Part shown: positions 1 to 6,971 of the stretch, piece by piece
Numbering within the stretch: position 1 is the first letter of the stretch
Layout: each line of letters starts with the position of its first letter
Assembly: GCA_016199265.1 (NCBI GenBank)
Contig: JACQGX010000032.1
Coordinates: 1 to 32,050, forward strand
Origin: Chloroflexota bacterium
GTDB taxonomy: Bacteria > Chloroflexota > UBA11872 > UBA12225
DNA: 32,050 nucleotides
Reading direction: 5' to 3'
Notes under the pieces: model-generated
What the model was told of the DNA's origin: nothing
Seen by the model: the letters and a program-made list of their open reading frames with translations, nothing else
Database searches by the model: none
Program-made: the position numbers and the translations under genes

Positions 1-225
1 CAGGACAATCGGGGGATGAACGGCTGGCACGGTACTAAACCAAGTGCAAAGTGCAAAGTGCAAAGTGAGGCGGCCTGCGGATTCCGCCTTGGCTTTGGTT
101 TGGTGGCTGGGGAGTGGAACGTGAGTCACAGTGGGTGTGAATGTTGATGGAGCGGCGGGGCAATCCGCACGTCACGCCGATCAGAGGTGGCACGACGGCG
201 CGATCGTCGTAGAATGTAGGCACGC
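1..225. other. Intergenic left edge, no gene seen
   Basis: I see no credible coding region here. The stretch holds a GTGCAAA heptamer array (44-67), a repeat core shared with the end of the radical SAM gene (75-97), and a small hairpin (ACGACG/CGTCGT) shortly before the first gene. The open frames crossing it are low-complexity translations of repeats. Confidence 0.6.
44..97 (+). repeat. GTGCAAA heptamer array plus shared core
   Basis: Three full GTGCAAA units and a partial fourth lie at 44-67. They are followed by CTGCGGATTCC (75-85) and TGGCTTTG (90-97). The same two blocks with the same 4-base spacing recur at 28034-28056, next to a GCTAAGT heptamer array, so the two sites are copies of one repeat element with different heptamers. 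Confidence 0.75.
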
Positions 226-636
226 GTGATACGTGCACTCGCCAGAAACAGACGGAAAGGCTTCTCCCTGCCGTCGCCGCCTCCCTTGGCGCGCCGGCAG
301 GCGCGGCAGCCGCTCTGGGCCGACCGGTGGTCGGTCGGCTTGGTCTTGCTCGCGGCGGCGCTCAATGCCGCGCTCGCGCTGGCGCTGTGGCGCCGGTACG
401 AGCTCCTGCCGGAGCTCGTCGCGCTGCACTTCAACGCCTATGGTGAGGTCGACCTCATCGGCGACAAGAGGGAGATCTTCAAGCTGCCGCTCATCGGCGC
501 TGTAATCTGGGCCGCGAACGCTGCCGTGGCGACGGCCGCCGGCGCCGGTGACCGGGTGCTCGCCCGCACCCTCGTCAGCATGGCCGTGCTGGTGCAGGTG
601 CTCCTTGCCGTCGCCGCGTGGCGGATCCTGTCGTGA
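226..636 (+). CDS. Small membrane protein, DUF1648-like
   Basis: A 136-residue protein starting with GTG. After a basic N-terminus it has about three hydrophobic segments (roughly residues 37-55, 87-103 and 114-133). Between the first two lies a conserved-looking block, LHFNAYGEVDLIGDKREIF, followed by a Leu/Pro/Ile-rich stretch. 'HFNxxGxxDxxGxK' followed by 'LP' is typical of DUF1648-type membrane proteins, which occur in regulators and membrane proteins of unknown role; the assignment rests on that motif only. The gene converges on the LCP gene across 148 bases of repeat-rich DNA. The N-terminal 30 residues are Arg/Pro-rich and a later start is possible. No ribosome-binding site is obvious. 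Function unknown. Confidence 0.6.
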   Translation: MIRALARNRRKGFSLPSPPPLARRQARQPLWADRWSVGLVLLAAALNAALALALWRRYELLPELVALHFNAYGEVDLIGDKREIFKLPLIGAVIWAANAAVATAAGAGDRVLARTLVSMAVLVQVLLAVAAWRILS

Positions 637-710
637 GGGTGCAGGCAGCACTTCCGGAATCGTCCCGCTGCCCCTGAGGGGTGCGAGCACTAGTTCCGGA
701 CACGTGCCGC

Positions 711-735
711 TCACCCTGAGCGTGTCGAAGGGCGC
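711..735 (+). repeat. Dispersed repeat, CCCTGAGCGTGTCGAAGGG type
   Basis: The gap between the two convergent genes contains CCCTGAGCGTGTCGAAGGG, a dispersed palindrome-like repeat that I recognise from many bacterial genomes. A second, looser TTCCGGA-containing copy lies just before it (about 654-690). It may act as a bidirectional terminator because both genes end here; that role is inferred. Confidence 0.5.
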
Positions 736-784
736 AGTCCTCTGCGCATCCGGTACTGCTGGTGACACCCCTTCTGCACTTGTG

Positions 785-1771
785 TCACTTCCCAAAGACT
801 TCCTGCACTACCTTACGCAGCGCCGCCTTGTCCGGCAGCTCCACCTGCGCGCCGGCCGGGGTGACCCAGTGGCTCGTCATCGATTCGTCGACGACGCGGT
901 TGGCCACTCTGGAGAGGTCGACGTCCATCGCCAGTTTCGCGAGCGAGAGGATTTCCTGCGGGCGCAGATCGGTCTTCACCGAATCGGCGAGCGACGAGAG
1001 AATGGCGGGCGCCTTCGGCAGCATGTTGAGCTGCAGCGCCTGCTTGCGAAGCGCGAGCAGGAACTGCTGCTGACGCCGCGCCCGGCCGAAGTCGCTATCG
1101 GCGTGGCGGGTGCGCACGTACCACAGCGCCGTCTCACCGTCCAGGCGCTGCAGACCGGGTTGAAAGAAGATGCGGCGCAGGCTGTAGTTCTGGTCGGGAT
1201 ACTCGTTGTCCTTGATCGGTCGCTCGACGTCGACGACGACGCCGCCCACGTGATCGACGAGCTTCTCGAAGCCGGCGAAGCCGATCAGCGCGTAGTGATG
1301 AATGGGGACGCCGAGCAGTTCTTCGACGGTCTTGCGCGCCAGCTCGGGTCCGCCGCCTTTCTTCTGCTGCTCGCCGAGCTCGTAGGCGGCGTTGATGCGT
1401 TCGTTGTCATAGCCCGGTATGCTCACCCACAGGTCGCGCGGCAGCGACAGCACGCCGGCGGAGCGCGACTCGGGATCGAGGGTGAGGACGATAATCGTGT
1501 CGGTACGAGGCGGGTCTTTCTCGCCGTCGCGTTGGTCGGTACCCAGGAGCAGGAAGTTGATGCGACTCTTGCCCGACCACTCAGGTGCGGGCTGCGACGA
1601 CGGTGTAAGCGAGGGCGTGGACAAGAAGGTCATCGCGCTGTCGATCACACCGTCGAAGGCGAGATACAGCGCGGCGCCGGCGGCGAGCGGGACGCCGATC
1701 ATCCCCAGCGCGAAGCAGAAGAGCACGACGCGAAAGGCGAGCGGGCGACGTGGTTTCGGGTTCAAAGCCAT
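785..1771 (-). CDS. LytR-CpsA-Psr (LCP) family ligase
   Basis: A 328-residue membrane-anchored enzyme. LCP proteins transfer undecaprenyl-pyrophosphate-linked glycopolymers to peptidoglycan on the outer face of the membrane. One membrane segment lies at about residues 11-38, followed by a Ser/Pro linker and the LCP domain from about 70 to 265. Family motifs are all visible: LLLGTDQRDG, RTDTIIVLTLDP, LSLPRDLWVSIPG, RINAAYELG, and the Arg-rich YVRTRHADSDFGRARRQQQ, whose Asp and Arg residues bind the pyrophosphate. The ATG start puts the membrane segment in the usual place. The gene diverges from the tagA-like gene, 87 bases apart, and joins a locus with a WecA/TagO-type and a TagA-type enzyme, which fits ligation of a polymer built by those neighbours. 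Family call is firm; the exact polymer is unknown. Confidence 0.93.
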   Translation of the reverse strand: MALNPKPRRPLAFRVVLFCFALGMIGVPLAAGAALYLAFDGVIDSAMTFLSTPSLTPSSQPAPEWSGKSRINFLLLGTDQRDGEKDPPRTDTIIVLTLDPESRSAGVLSLPRDLWVSIPGYDNERINAAYELGEQQKKGGGPELARKTVEELLGVPIHHYALIGFAGFEKLVDHVGGVVVDVERPIKDNEYPDQNYSLRRIFFQPGLQRLDGETALWYVRTRHADSDFGRARRQQQFLLALRKQALQLNMLPKAPAILSSLADSVKTDLRPQEILSLAKLAMDVDLSRVANRVVDESMTSHWVTPAGAQVELPDKAALRKVVQEVFGK

Positions 1772-1799
1772 GACAATTACGGTGGGAACTCGGGCGGTC

Positions 1800-1862
1800 T
1801 CTAGTGGTGAAAACGAATCTGGGGCGGGTTCGCCTCCCCAGACCAGCGACTGATTCTAGTGG
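1800..1862. repeat. Hairpin flanked by 8-bp direct repeats
   Basis: Between the divergent LCP and tagA-like genes, TCTAGTGG occurs at 1800-1807 and 1855-1862. Between them is a strong hairpin, TCTGGGG (1818-1824) pairing with CCCCAGA (1836-1842), continued by GG/CC. The right TCTAGTGG contains the GTG start of the tagA-like gene. The layout resembles a small inserted element with a target duplication, or a regulatory hairpin; I cannot tell which. Confidence 0.4.
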
Positions 1863-2602
1863 ACATTCTCGGCGTGCGAGTCGATGACGTAACCTATGCC
1901 GAGGCGCTCGAACGCTGTGCCGCGCTCATCGCCGGCGGCCGGCCGCACTACGTCGTCACCCCAAATCCGGAATTCATCGTGCTCGCGCGCTGCGATCCGG
2001 AATTCCGTGCCATCCTCAACCGCGCCGACCTCGCCATTCCCGATGGCGGTGGCTTGCTGCTCGGCGCGCGGCTCCTCGGTGGGCGCATCCGTGAACAGGT
2101 ACGCGGCACCGATCTCTGCAACGGCCTCGTGGAGCGCGCGCCGGCGATGGGCTGGCGCGTCTTTCTGCTCGGCGCGGCGCCCGGCGTCTCCGAGGCGGCC
2201 GCGACCAGGTTGCAGCAGCGCTACCCCGGTCTCCAGATCGCCGGCACGTTCGCCGGCGCGGCGTCATCCGCCGGCGACGAGGAAACCGTCGCCGCGGTGC
2301 GCCGCGCCGGCCGCTGCGATCTCTTGTTTGTCGCGTACGGCGCGTCGAAGCAGGAACACTGGATCGCGCGCAATCTCCACGAGGTGGACGCGGGAGTGGC
2401 CATCGGCGTCGGCGGCGTCCTCGACTTCATGTCCGGCCGCGTGCGCCGCGCGCCCGCGTGGATCCGGCGCATCGGCCTCGACTGGCTCTTCCGTCTTGCC
2501 ATCCAGCCACAGCGCATCAAGCGGCAGGGGAGCACGATTCCGGTGTTCCTGGCGTTGGTCGTGGCCGAAGCCGTGCGCCGGCGCGCAAGCGCGCGTAGAT
2601 GA
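1859..2602 (+). CDS. WecG/TagA/CpsF family glycosyltransferase
   Basis: A 247-residue cytoplasmic, membrane-associated glycosyltransferase (family GT26). Relatives add N-acetylmannosamine or a similar sugar to undecaprenyl-PP-GlcNAc, making the linkage unit of wall polymers. Motifs: YVVTPNPEFIVLAR with the conserved Thr at about 34, IPDGGGLLLGARLLGG with the likely catalytic Asp at about 62, RGTDLCNGL, YGASKQEHWIA, GVGGVLDFMSG and the C-terminal RAPAWIRRIGLDWLFRL. Length matches the family. The GTG start gives the canonical N-terminus ILGVRVDDVTY; no clear ribosome-binding site is present. It is the only plus-strand gene in the polysaccharide block, diverging from the LCP gene, and its 3' end overlaps the convergent WecA-like gene by 86 bases. 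Family certain, donor sugar not determined. Confidence 0.93.
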   Translation: MDILGVRVDDVTYAEALERCAALIAGGRPHYVVTPNPEFIVLARCDPEFRAILNRADLAIPDGGGLLLGARLLGGRIREQVRGTDLCNGLVERAPAMGWRVFLLGAAPGVSEAAATRLQQRYPGLQIAGTFAGAASSAGDEETVAAVRRAGRCDLLFVAYGASKQEHWIARNLHEVDAGVAIGVGGVLDFMSGRVRRAPAWIRRIGLDWLFRLAIQPQRIKRQGSTIPVFLALVVAEAVRRRASARR

Positions 2603-3611
2603 TCAGCCCGCCGATGACGATCGCCAAGGCGGCGAACGCGTAGAACTTTTCGGTGCGGATGAGCGACGTGGCGAGCCAGCCGAAGAGGGCGCAGAGCGCG
2701 TAGACGAGCAGCGCGATCTTGCGCTGCGTCAGCCCCATGCCGAGCAGGCGATGGACGAGGTGCGCGTTGTCGCCGCCGCGCCAGGGGTGGCGGCCGGCGG
2801 CGCTGCGTTGGACGATGACGAGCAGCGAGTCGAGTACCGGCACCCCCAGGACAAGCATCGTGCTGGCGATCTTCGCGCCGCCGATGATCGACACCACGCC
2901 GAGCGCGTAGCCGAGGAACATCGACCCGGTCGTGCCCATGAAGACGCGCGCCGGGTTGAAGTTGTACGGAATGAACCCGAGGCACGCCCCGGCGAGCGCC
3001 AGGGGCAGCAGCGCGATCGTGCTCTGCTGCAGGCCAAGCGATACGAGGACGAGGATGATCGACGCGATCGCGCCGACCCCGCCGGCCAGGCCGTCCATCG
3101 TGTCGAGCCAGTTCATCGAGTTCATCATCAGCACGAGCCAGGCGATCGTCGCCGGCACGGCGATCCACGACGGCAGTAGGATCTGGGCGCCAAACGGCGG
3201 CGGCGCGAACGGATTGGAGATGCTGCTGATGGTGATGCCAAACGCGACCGGGACGGCGGCGATGAGCAACTGCGCGAGCAATTGCGGCAGCGCTCCCAGC
3301 CGCTTGAAGTCGTCCCACATGGCGCACGGAACGAGCACGGCGACACCGGCGAGAAGGCCGATCGTGCGGTGCATCTCCTCGGGCACGCGCGGCGCGACGA
3401 GCAGGCTGAGCACGACCGCGACACAGAACGCGAGGTAAATACCGTGCCCACCGGCGCGCGGGATGGGCAGACGCTGCACTTCGCCGGATCGGGGTACGTC
3501 GACCAGGCCGACGGCGCGGCTCCAGCGAGCCGCCAGCGGCGTGAGCACGCTGCTGGCGGCGAGGGCGGTGGCAAACGTGGCAAGCATCGGCCACGTAAAC
3601 GGGTTCGTCAC
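2517..3611 (-). CDS. WecA/TagO/MraY-type phosphoglycosyltransferase
   Basis: A 364-residue polytopic membrane protein that should transfer a sugar-1-phosphate from a UDP-sugar to undecaprenyl phosphate, the first membrane step of glycopolymer assembly. About ten hydrophobic segments are visible. Catalytic motifs: MWDDF (Asp100-Asp101), NSMNWLDTMDGLAGG (Asn167, Asp170, Asp173), and the cytoplasmic loop DNAHLVHRLLGMG, matching the family's DxxHxHHRL with Val in place of one His. GTG start; its first bases overlap the stop of the upstream CapD-like gene (GTGA), suggesting translational coupling. The C-terminal 28 residues are Arg/Pro-rich and are encoded antisense to the end of the tagA-like gene. 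WecA/TagO-like is favoured over MraY because of the polysaccharide context. Confidence 0.93.
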   Translation of the reverse strand: MTNPFTWPMLATFATALAASSVLTPLAARWSRAVGLVDVPRSGEVQRLPIPRAGGHGIYLAFCVAVVLSLLVAPRVPEEMHRTIGLLAGVAVLVPCAMWDDFKRLGALPQLLAQLLIAAVPVAFGITISSISNPFAPPPFGAQILLPSWIAVPATIAWLVLMMNSMNWLDTMDGLAGGVGAIASIILVLVSLGLQQSTIALLPLALAGACLGFIPYNFNPARVFMGTTGSMFLGYALGVVSIIGGAKIASTMLVLGVPVLDSLLVIVQRSAAGRHPWRGGDNAHLVHRLLGMGLTQRKIALLVYALCALFGWLATSLIRTEKFYAFAALAIVIGGLIIYARLRAGARLRPRPTPGTPESCSPAA

Positions 3612-4888
3612 GTCGACGTCTTCGGAGAGTTCGACAAGTCTGGCGGTCCATACCGCGCGGCGGTCCCGGATGCTGCCGGTGCAGTCGCGAGTCTGCCTTC
3701 AGGTGTGGCCGGCGGTCTCGCCGCAGACTCCGCCACAGATTGTAACGCGCTCGCGGCGGCGAAGACGGCGGAGCGGATCGTCGTCGACGGCGAGTCTGCC
3801 TCGAGCAACCTGGCGACCTCTCGCACCCCCGCATCGACGTGTGCGACGTCGACCGGCGGCACGCCGCGTACGGCGAGCACGCCCGGCAACAGCGTGCGTT
3901 TGAGCCACTCGTGTGGCGCGCAGAGCGGCTCGGCGAGGCGCTCGCCCGGACGCAAGCCGGTAACGACGATCGCGGGCTCGCCCTGGCACGGCCGGAGCAC
4001 GGCAAAGAGCCGCGTCGCGATCTCGATTGCGGTGACCTCGTCGCCGGCATCGGGCGCGACGACGAGCACGCGGTCGTCAAAGCACGCCGCGTGGAGCAGC
4101 AGCACGATGGCGTGTTCCGGCGTGATCCAGTACCGGCGCATGTCGCGATGCGTAATCGTCAGCGGCTGCCCGGATTCGATCTGGCGGATGAACGTCTCGG
4201 GCGCTGAGCCCTGGCTGCCGAGCACGTTGACGAAACGCACGATCGTGCAGCGCGGCCCGCCTGTTTCGGCCGCCGCCTGGAGCATCCCTTCCACCAGCCG
4301 CTTGGTCGCGCCATACAGGCTCGGCGGCGCGATCGCCTTGTCGGTCGACGGATAGACGATCTGGGTGACGCCCGCGTCCCGCGCGGCCTCGATCACGACG
4401 CGCGCGCCGAGCACGTTGGCCTCGGCAAATGCGACCGGATCTTCTTCGCCCCACGGCACCTGTTTGTACGCTGCGAGGTGATACACCAGATCGGGCGACT
4501 CGCCGGCAAAGACGCGGCGCAGACGGCGCGCGTCGCGTACGTCGCCGAGCACCGCGCGTAGCGGTACGTCCGGCCGGGCGGCGAGCAGCGCCTGCCGGAG
4601 CCGAAAGAGGCTGCTTTCGTGCTGGTCGTAGAGCACGAGGCGTCTGGGCGACGCATTCGCCAGCGCCAGCGTCAGCGGCCGGCCGAGCGAACCTCCGGCG
4701 CCGGTCACGAGTACCGTCTTCCCTTCGACTCGCCCTTGCACCGCCGCCTCGTCGAGCGCAAACGGCGCGCGGCCGGTGATGACGTGCCAGTCGATGGTCG
4801 CGGACGTCGCCTTCAACCCTTGTTTCACAAAGGGAAGGGTAAACGAAGGGACGGCGGTGTTTGGCTGGGACCGCGTTGATGACGTCAT
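3608..4888 (-). CDS. CapD/FlaA1-like NDP-sugar dehydratase/epimerase
   Basis: A 426-residue cytoplasmic SDR enzyme, the soluble form of the polysaccharide biosynthesis family that includes CapD and the UDP-GlcNAc 4,6-dehydratase FlaA1. NAD(P) binding is shown by VLVTGAGGSLGRPL (about 59-72). DLVYHLAAYKQVPWGE is family-typical, STDKAIAPPSLYGATKR carries Thr182-Asp183-Lys184 plus Tyr192 and Lys196, and MRRYWITPEHAIVLLL closes the domain. About 50 N-terminal residues before the Rossmann fold and 50 C-terminal Ala/Ser-rich residues are extra. The ATG overlaps the stop of the isomerase gene (ATGA), and its own stop overlaps the next gene, so it sits in a tight operon. It probably makes the sugar nucleotide used by the neighbouring transferases; the exact substrate cannot be read. 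Confidence 0.88.
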   Translation of the reverse strand: MTSSTRSQPNTAVPSFTLPFVKQGLKATSATIDWHVITGRAPFALDEAAVQGRVEGKTVLVTGAGGSLGRPLTLALANASPRRLVLYDQHESSLFRLRQALLAARPDVPLRAVLGDVRDARRLRRVFAGESPDLVYHLAAYKQVPWGEEDPVAFAEANVLGARVVIEAARDAGVTQIVYPSTDKAIAPPSLYGATKRLVEGMLQAAAETGGPRCTIVRFVNVLGSQGSAPETFIRQIESGQPLTITHRDMRRYWITPEHAIVLLLHAACFDDRVLVVAPDAGDEVTAIEIATRLFAVLRPCQGEPAIVVTGLRPGERLAEPLCAPHEWLKRTLLPGVLAVRGVPPVDVAHVDAGVREVARLLEADSPSTTIRSAVFAAASALQSVAESAARPPATPEGRLATAPAASGTAARYGPPDLSNSPKTST

Positions 4889-5901
4889 TTGCTGGCGCTC
4901 TGCGTCGTCGAGACCGGCGCGCCACTGCTCAGTGGTATGCCGAGCACGGCCGCGAGCCGGCGCTGGATCTGGCGCTTGAGCGGCGCGGTGTTTTCGTCGG
5001 TATCGAGCGGCTCGGTTACGAAGTAACGCACCGTATTCGCCAGCCGGCGCACCGCCGCGTCGAGGTCGGCGTCGCCTTGGTCGTACGGCAGTCCTTCGGC
5101 AAGCAGGCCGGCCGCGTTCGAGATGTGGACGCCGGTGATCCAGGGCAACAGGGGAGCGATGAACTCCCCGAGCGACGCCGGACCGCCGCGCGCCCGATAG
5201 TACGCCACCGCCCGCGCCATGTTCTCGTCGTCGTTCGTCGTTCGTCGTTCGTCCGCCCCCTCGGCGCCGGTAAACGCATTGACCGCCAACTGGGCGTGCG
5301 ACGTATCGAGTGTTAGTCCCAGTCCCGGCACCGCGCGCACGCAGTCGAGCAGGTCGCGGGGCTCGACGCCGATCGGCGTGTAGATAAAGGCAGCGCGGCG
5401 CATGCGGCAGATGGGGGGAACGTTCTCGATCAGCGGCACGAGTCCGGCGTCACGGCAGAGTTGGACGTACCAAGCCAGGAACGGAAACGAGCGTTCGAGC
5501 GCCTCGCGACGCTGCGCCTCAGAAAGGACGGCGCCGTCGGGCGAGCCCTCGACACAGTGGATGTTGACCGCCACAGCGCCGAGGGATGCCGCCAGCCGCA
5601 CCAGCCGGCGGGTCAGCTCGCGATCGACCTCGCGGCTGCGGCCGATTCCGAACAACTCGCCATCGAGCGACCAGACCGGGCCTTCTACCACCCACGTGAA
5701 CGCCGGCGGTGGCGCAAGGGCCGTGAACCGCGCCGCCAGCGCCTCGAACCACGATTCGCCGAAAACGTCGTCCTCATGAATGTAGAGCTCGACGCCATCC
5801 GGCACCGGGGCACGCAGCCTGTCGGCGAGCTGCGCCGGCGTCGGGCGCGCCTTGAGCAGAATGAGGGGACGTGCCCGGCGATGCATCTGGCCACCATCCA
5901 T
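4885..5901 (-). CDS. Xylose-isomerase-like TIM-barrel protein
   Basis: About 338 residues, resembling the AP endonuclease family 2 / sugar phosphate isomerase-epimerase fold. Visible barrel-like signatures are VELYIHEDD, VAVNIHCVEG, LVPLIENVPP, LGLTLDTSHAQL and ITGVHISNAAG, with Glu, Asp, His and His residues in the usual metal-binding places. I chose the ATG at 5901 because it overlaps the upstream epimerase stop by one base (TGATG); an in-frame start at 5982 would run back into that gene. The stop overlaps the CapD-like start. A TCGTTCG heptamer array (5225-5253) lies inside the gene and encodes the odd stretch ADERRTTNDDENM between two barrel elements. Substrate unknown; a role in sugar supply for the polymer is inferred from position. 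Confidence 0.75.
   Translation of the reverse strand: MDGGQMHRRARPLILLKARPTPAQLADRLRAPVPDGVELYIHEDDVFGESWFEALAARFTALAPPPAFTWVVEGPVWSLDGELFGIGRSREVDRELTRRLVRLAASLGAVAVNIHCVEGSPDGAVLSEAQRREALERSFPFLAWYVQLCRDAGLVPLIENVPPICRMRRAAFIYTPIGVEPRDLLDCVRAVPGLGLTLDTSHAQLAVNAFTGAEGADERRTTNDDENMARAVAYYRARGGPASLGEFIAPLLPWITGVHISNAAGLLAEGLPYDQGDADLDAAVRRLANTVRYFVTEPLDTDENTAPLKRQIQRRLAAVLGIPLSSGAPVSTTQSASK
5225..5253 (+). repeat. TCGTTCG heptamer array inside a gene
   Basis: Three perfect TCGTTCG units (5231-5251) are preceded by TCGTCG and followed by a partial unit. The array lies in the coding sequence of the TIM-barrel gene and is read through in frame. Two further units of the same heptamer (CGTTCGT register) occur at 17492-17505. 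Confidence 0.75.
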
Positions 5902-6884
5902 CAGATACCGCCCTCTTGCCGAGCACGGTAGTGCGCCAAGATCTCCGGCACGGCAGCGGCAAGCGTCCGGCGCGGCTGCCACCCCGCGGCAAACAGGCGC
6001 GAATGGACGGCGAACGAGGGCTGACCTCCGCCCTCCGGCAATCGTACCGTCACCGCTAGGCCCCTCGCCGCCGCTGCCTGTTCGACGAGCCGTGCCACGA
6101 CGGTCACCGTCGCCACCTCCGATGCGGCGTTCGCCGGCGCGTAGACACCGCTGTCCGCTCTTCCACCCGACTCGTCCGGGGCGGCGCGGAGGAGCGCGTC
6201 GACGGCGTCGTCGAGGTGAACGAAGGCCATCGGCCGCAGCCCGCCGGCATGCACTTCCAGCGCCTCGCCGGCGAGCGCGCGCAGGCAGAACGCGTGGGGG
6301 ACGGTGACGAACCGCGGCTCCTGCTTGGTCACGGGCCCCACGCCGTAGACCACACCCAGGCGCACCGGCGCAACGCGCAGCCCACGACCGAGCGCATACA
6401 TTTCCGCCAGCTTCTCGACGTAGATCTTGGAGAGATGCGACAGGTCGCGCACCGCGCCGTAGCGCCGGTCCTCGTCGACCCGGCCTTCGAGAGCGCTGCC
6501 ATAGACGTGGAACGAGCTGCCGTAGATCACCGGTGGATTGTCGTGACGCAGCGCGGCCTCGAACACCAGCCGCGGGCCGCGCAGGTTCGTTTCCTCGGTG
6601 TACTCGGGTGGCGCCGCCTGCGGGTGTGCGCTCGCCTGCGCGGCGAGCATGAACACCGTTTCGACGGGCGCCGCGGCGGCGAAAGCGCGCTCGACGTCGG
6701 CCGCCGAGCGCACGTCGCCGGCGAGCAATGTGAACCGGCCGCCGGCGTCGCTCGCCAAGCGCTCGAGCGCGGCGCGGTCGGTGCTAAAGCCGTTGTCCAG
6801 CCCGACGACACGCCGACCGCGTGCGAGCCGGTCGGCAGCGAGCGCGGCCCCCAGATAGCCGGTGCCGAAGATCAGGACGGTCAC
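5901..6884 (-). CDS. NAD-dependent NDP-sugar epimerase family, variant active site
   Basis: A 327-residue extended SDR protein. The N-terminus VLIFGTGYLGAALA is a dinucleotide-binding GxxGxxG motif, followed by LAGDV and VFMLAAQASAHP. YGSSFHVYG supplies the usual Ser/Thr. The YxxxK catalytic motif reads SHLSK: Lys153 is present but Ser149 replaces the Tyr. PVRLGVVYGVGP and FVHLDDAVDALL are typical of sugar nucleotide epimerases. GTG start. The stop is directly coupled to the isomerase start, and the next epimerase gene lies 87 bases upstream. Without the Tyr it may be a reductase or mutarotase variant, a regulator, or use another acid; the family is clear but the reaction is not. Confidence 0.85.
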   Translation of the reverse strand: MTVLIFGTGYLGAALAADRLARGRRVVGLDNGFSTDRAALERLASDAGGRFTLLAGDVRSAADVERAFAAAAPVETVFMLAAQASAHPQAAPPEYTEETNLRGPRLVFEAALRHDNPPVIYGSSFHVYGSALEGRVDEDRRYGAVRDLSHLSKIYVEKLAEMYALGRGLRVAPVRLGVVYGVGPVTKQEPRFVTVPHAFCLRALAGEALEVHAGGLRPMAFVHLDDAVDALLRAAPDESGGRADSGVYAPANAASEVATVTVVARLVEQAAAARGLAVTVRLPEGGGQPSFAVHSRLFAAGWQPRRTLAAAVPEILAHYRARQEGGI

Positions 6885-6971
6885 GAGACGATACCGCCGG
6901 TGAAGCGTGGGCGACGTGAGCGGTGCGCTACCGGCGACTCCGGTGTCGCCGAGGCCCGGAACAGCATGGGG

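Noticed and set aside
548-1804. Long plus-strand frame of about 418 residues opposite the LCP gene
   Set aside because: The minus frame has all LCP motifs; the plus frame is Arg/Ala-rich antisense sequence typical of high-GC DNA.
2221-4080. Minus-strand frame of 619 residues
   Set aside because: Arg/Pro-rich shadow frame across three genes with strong motifs.
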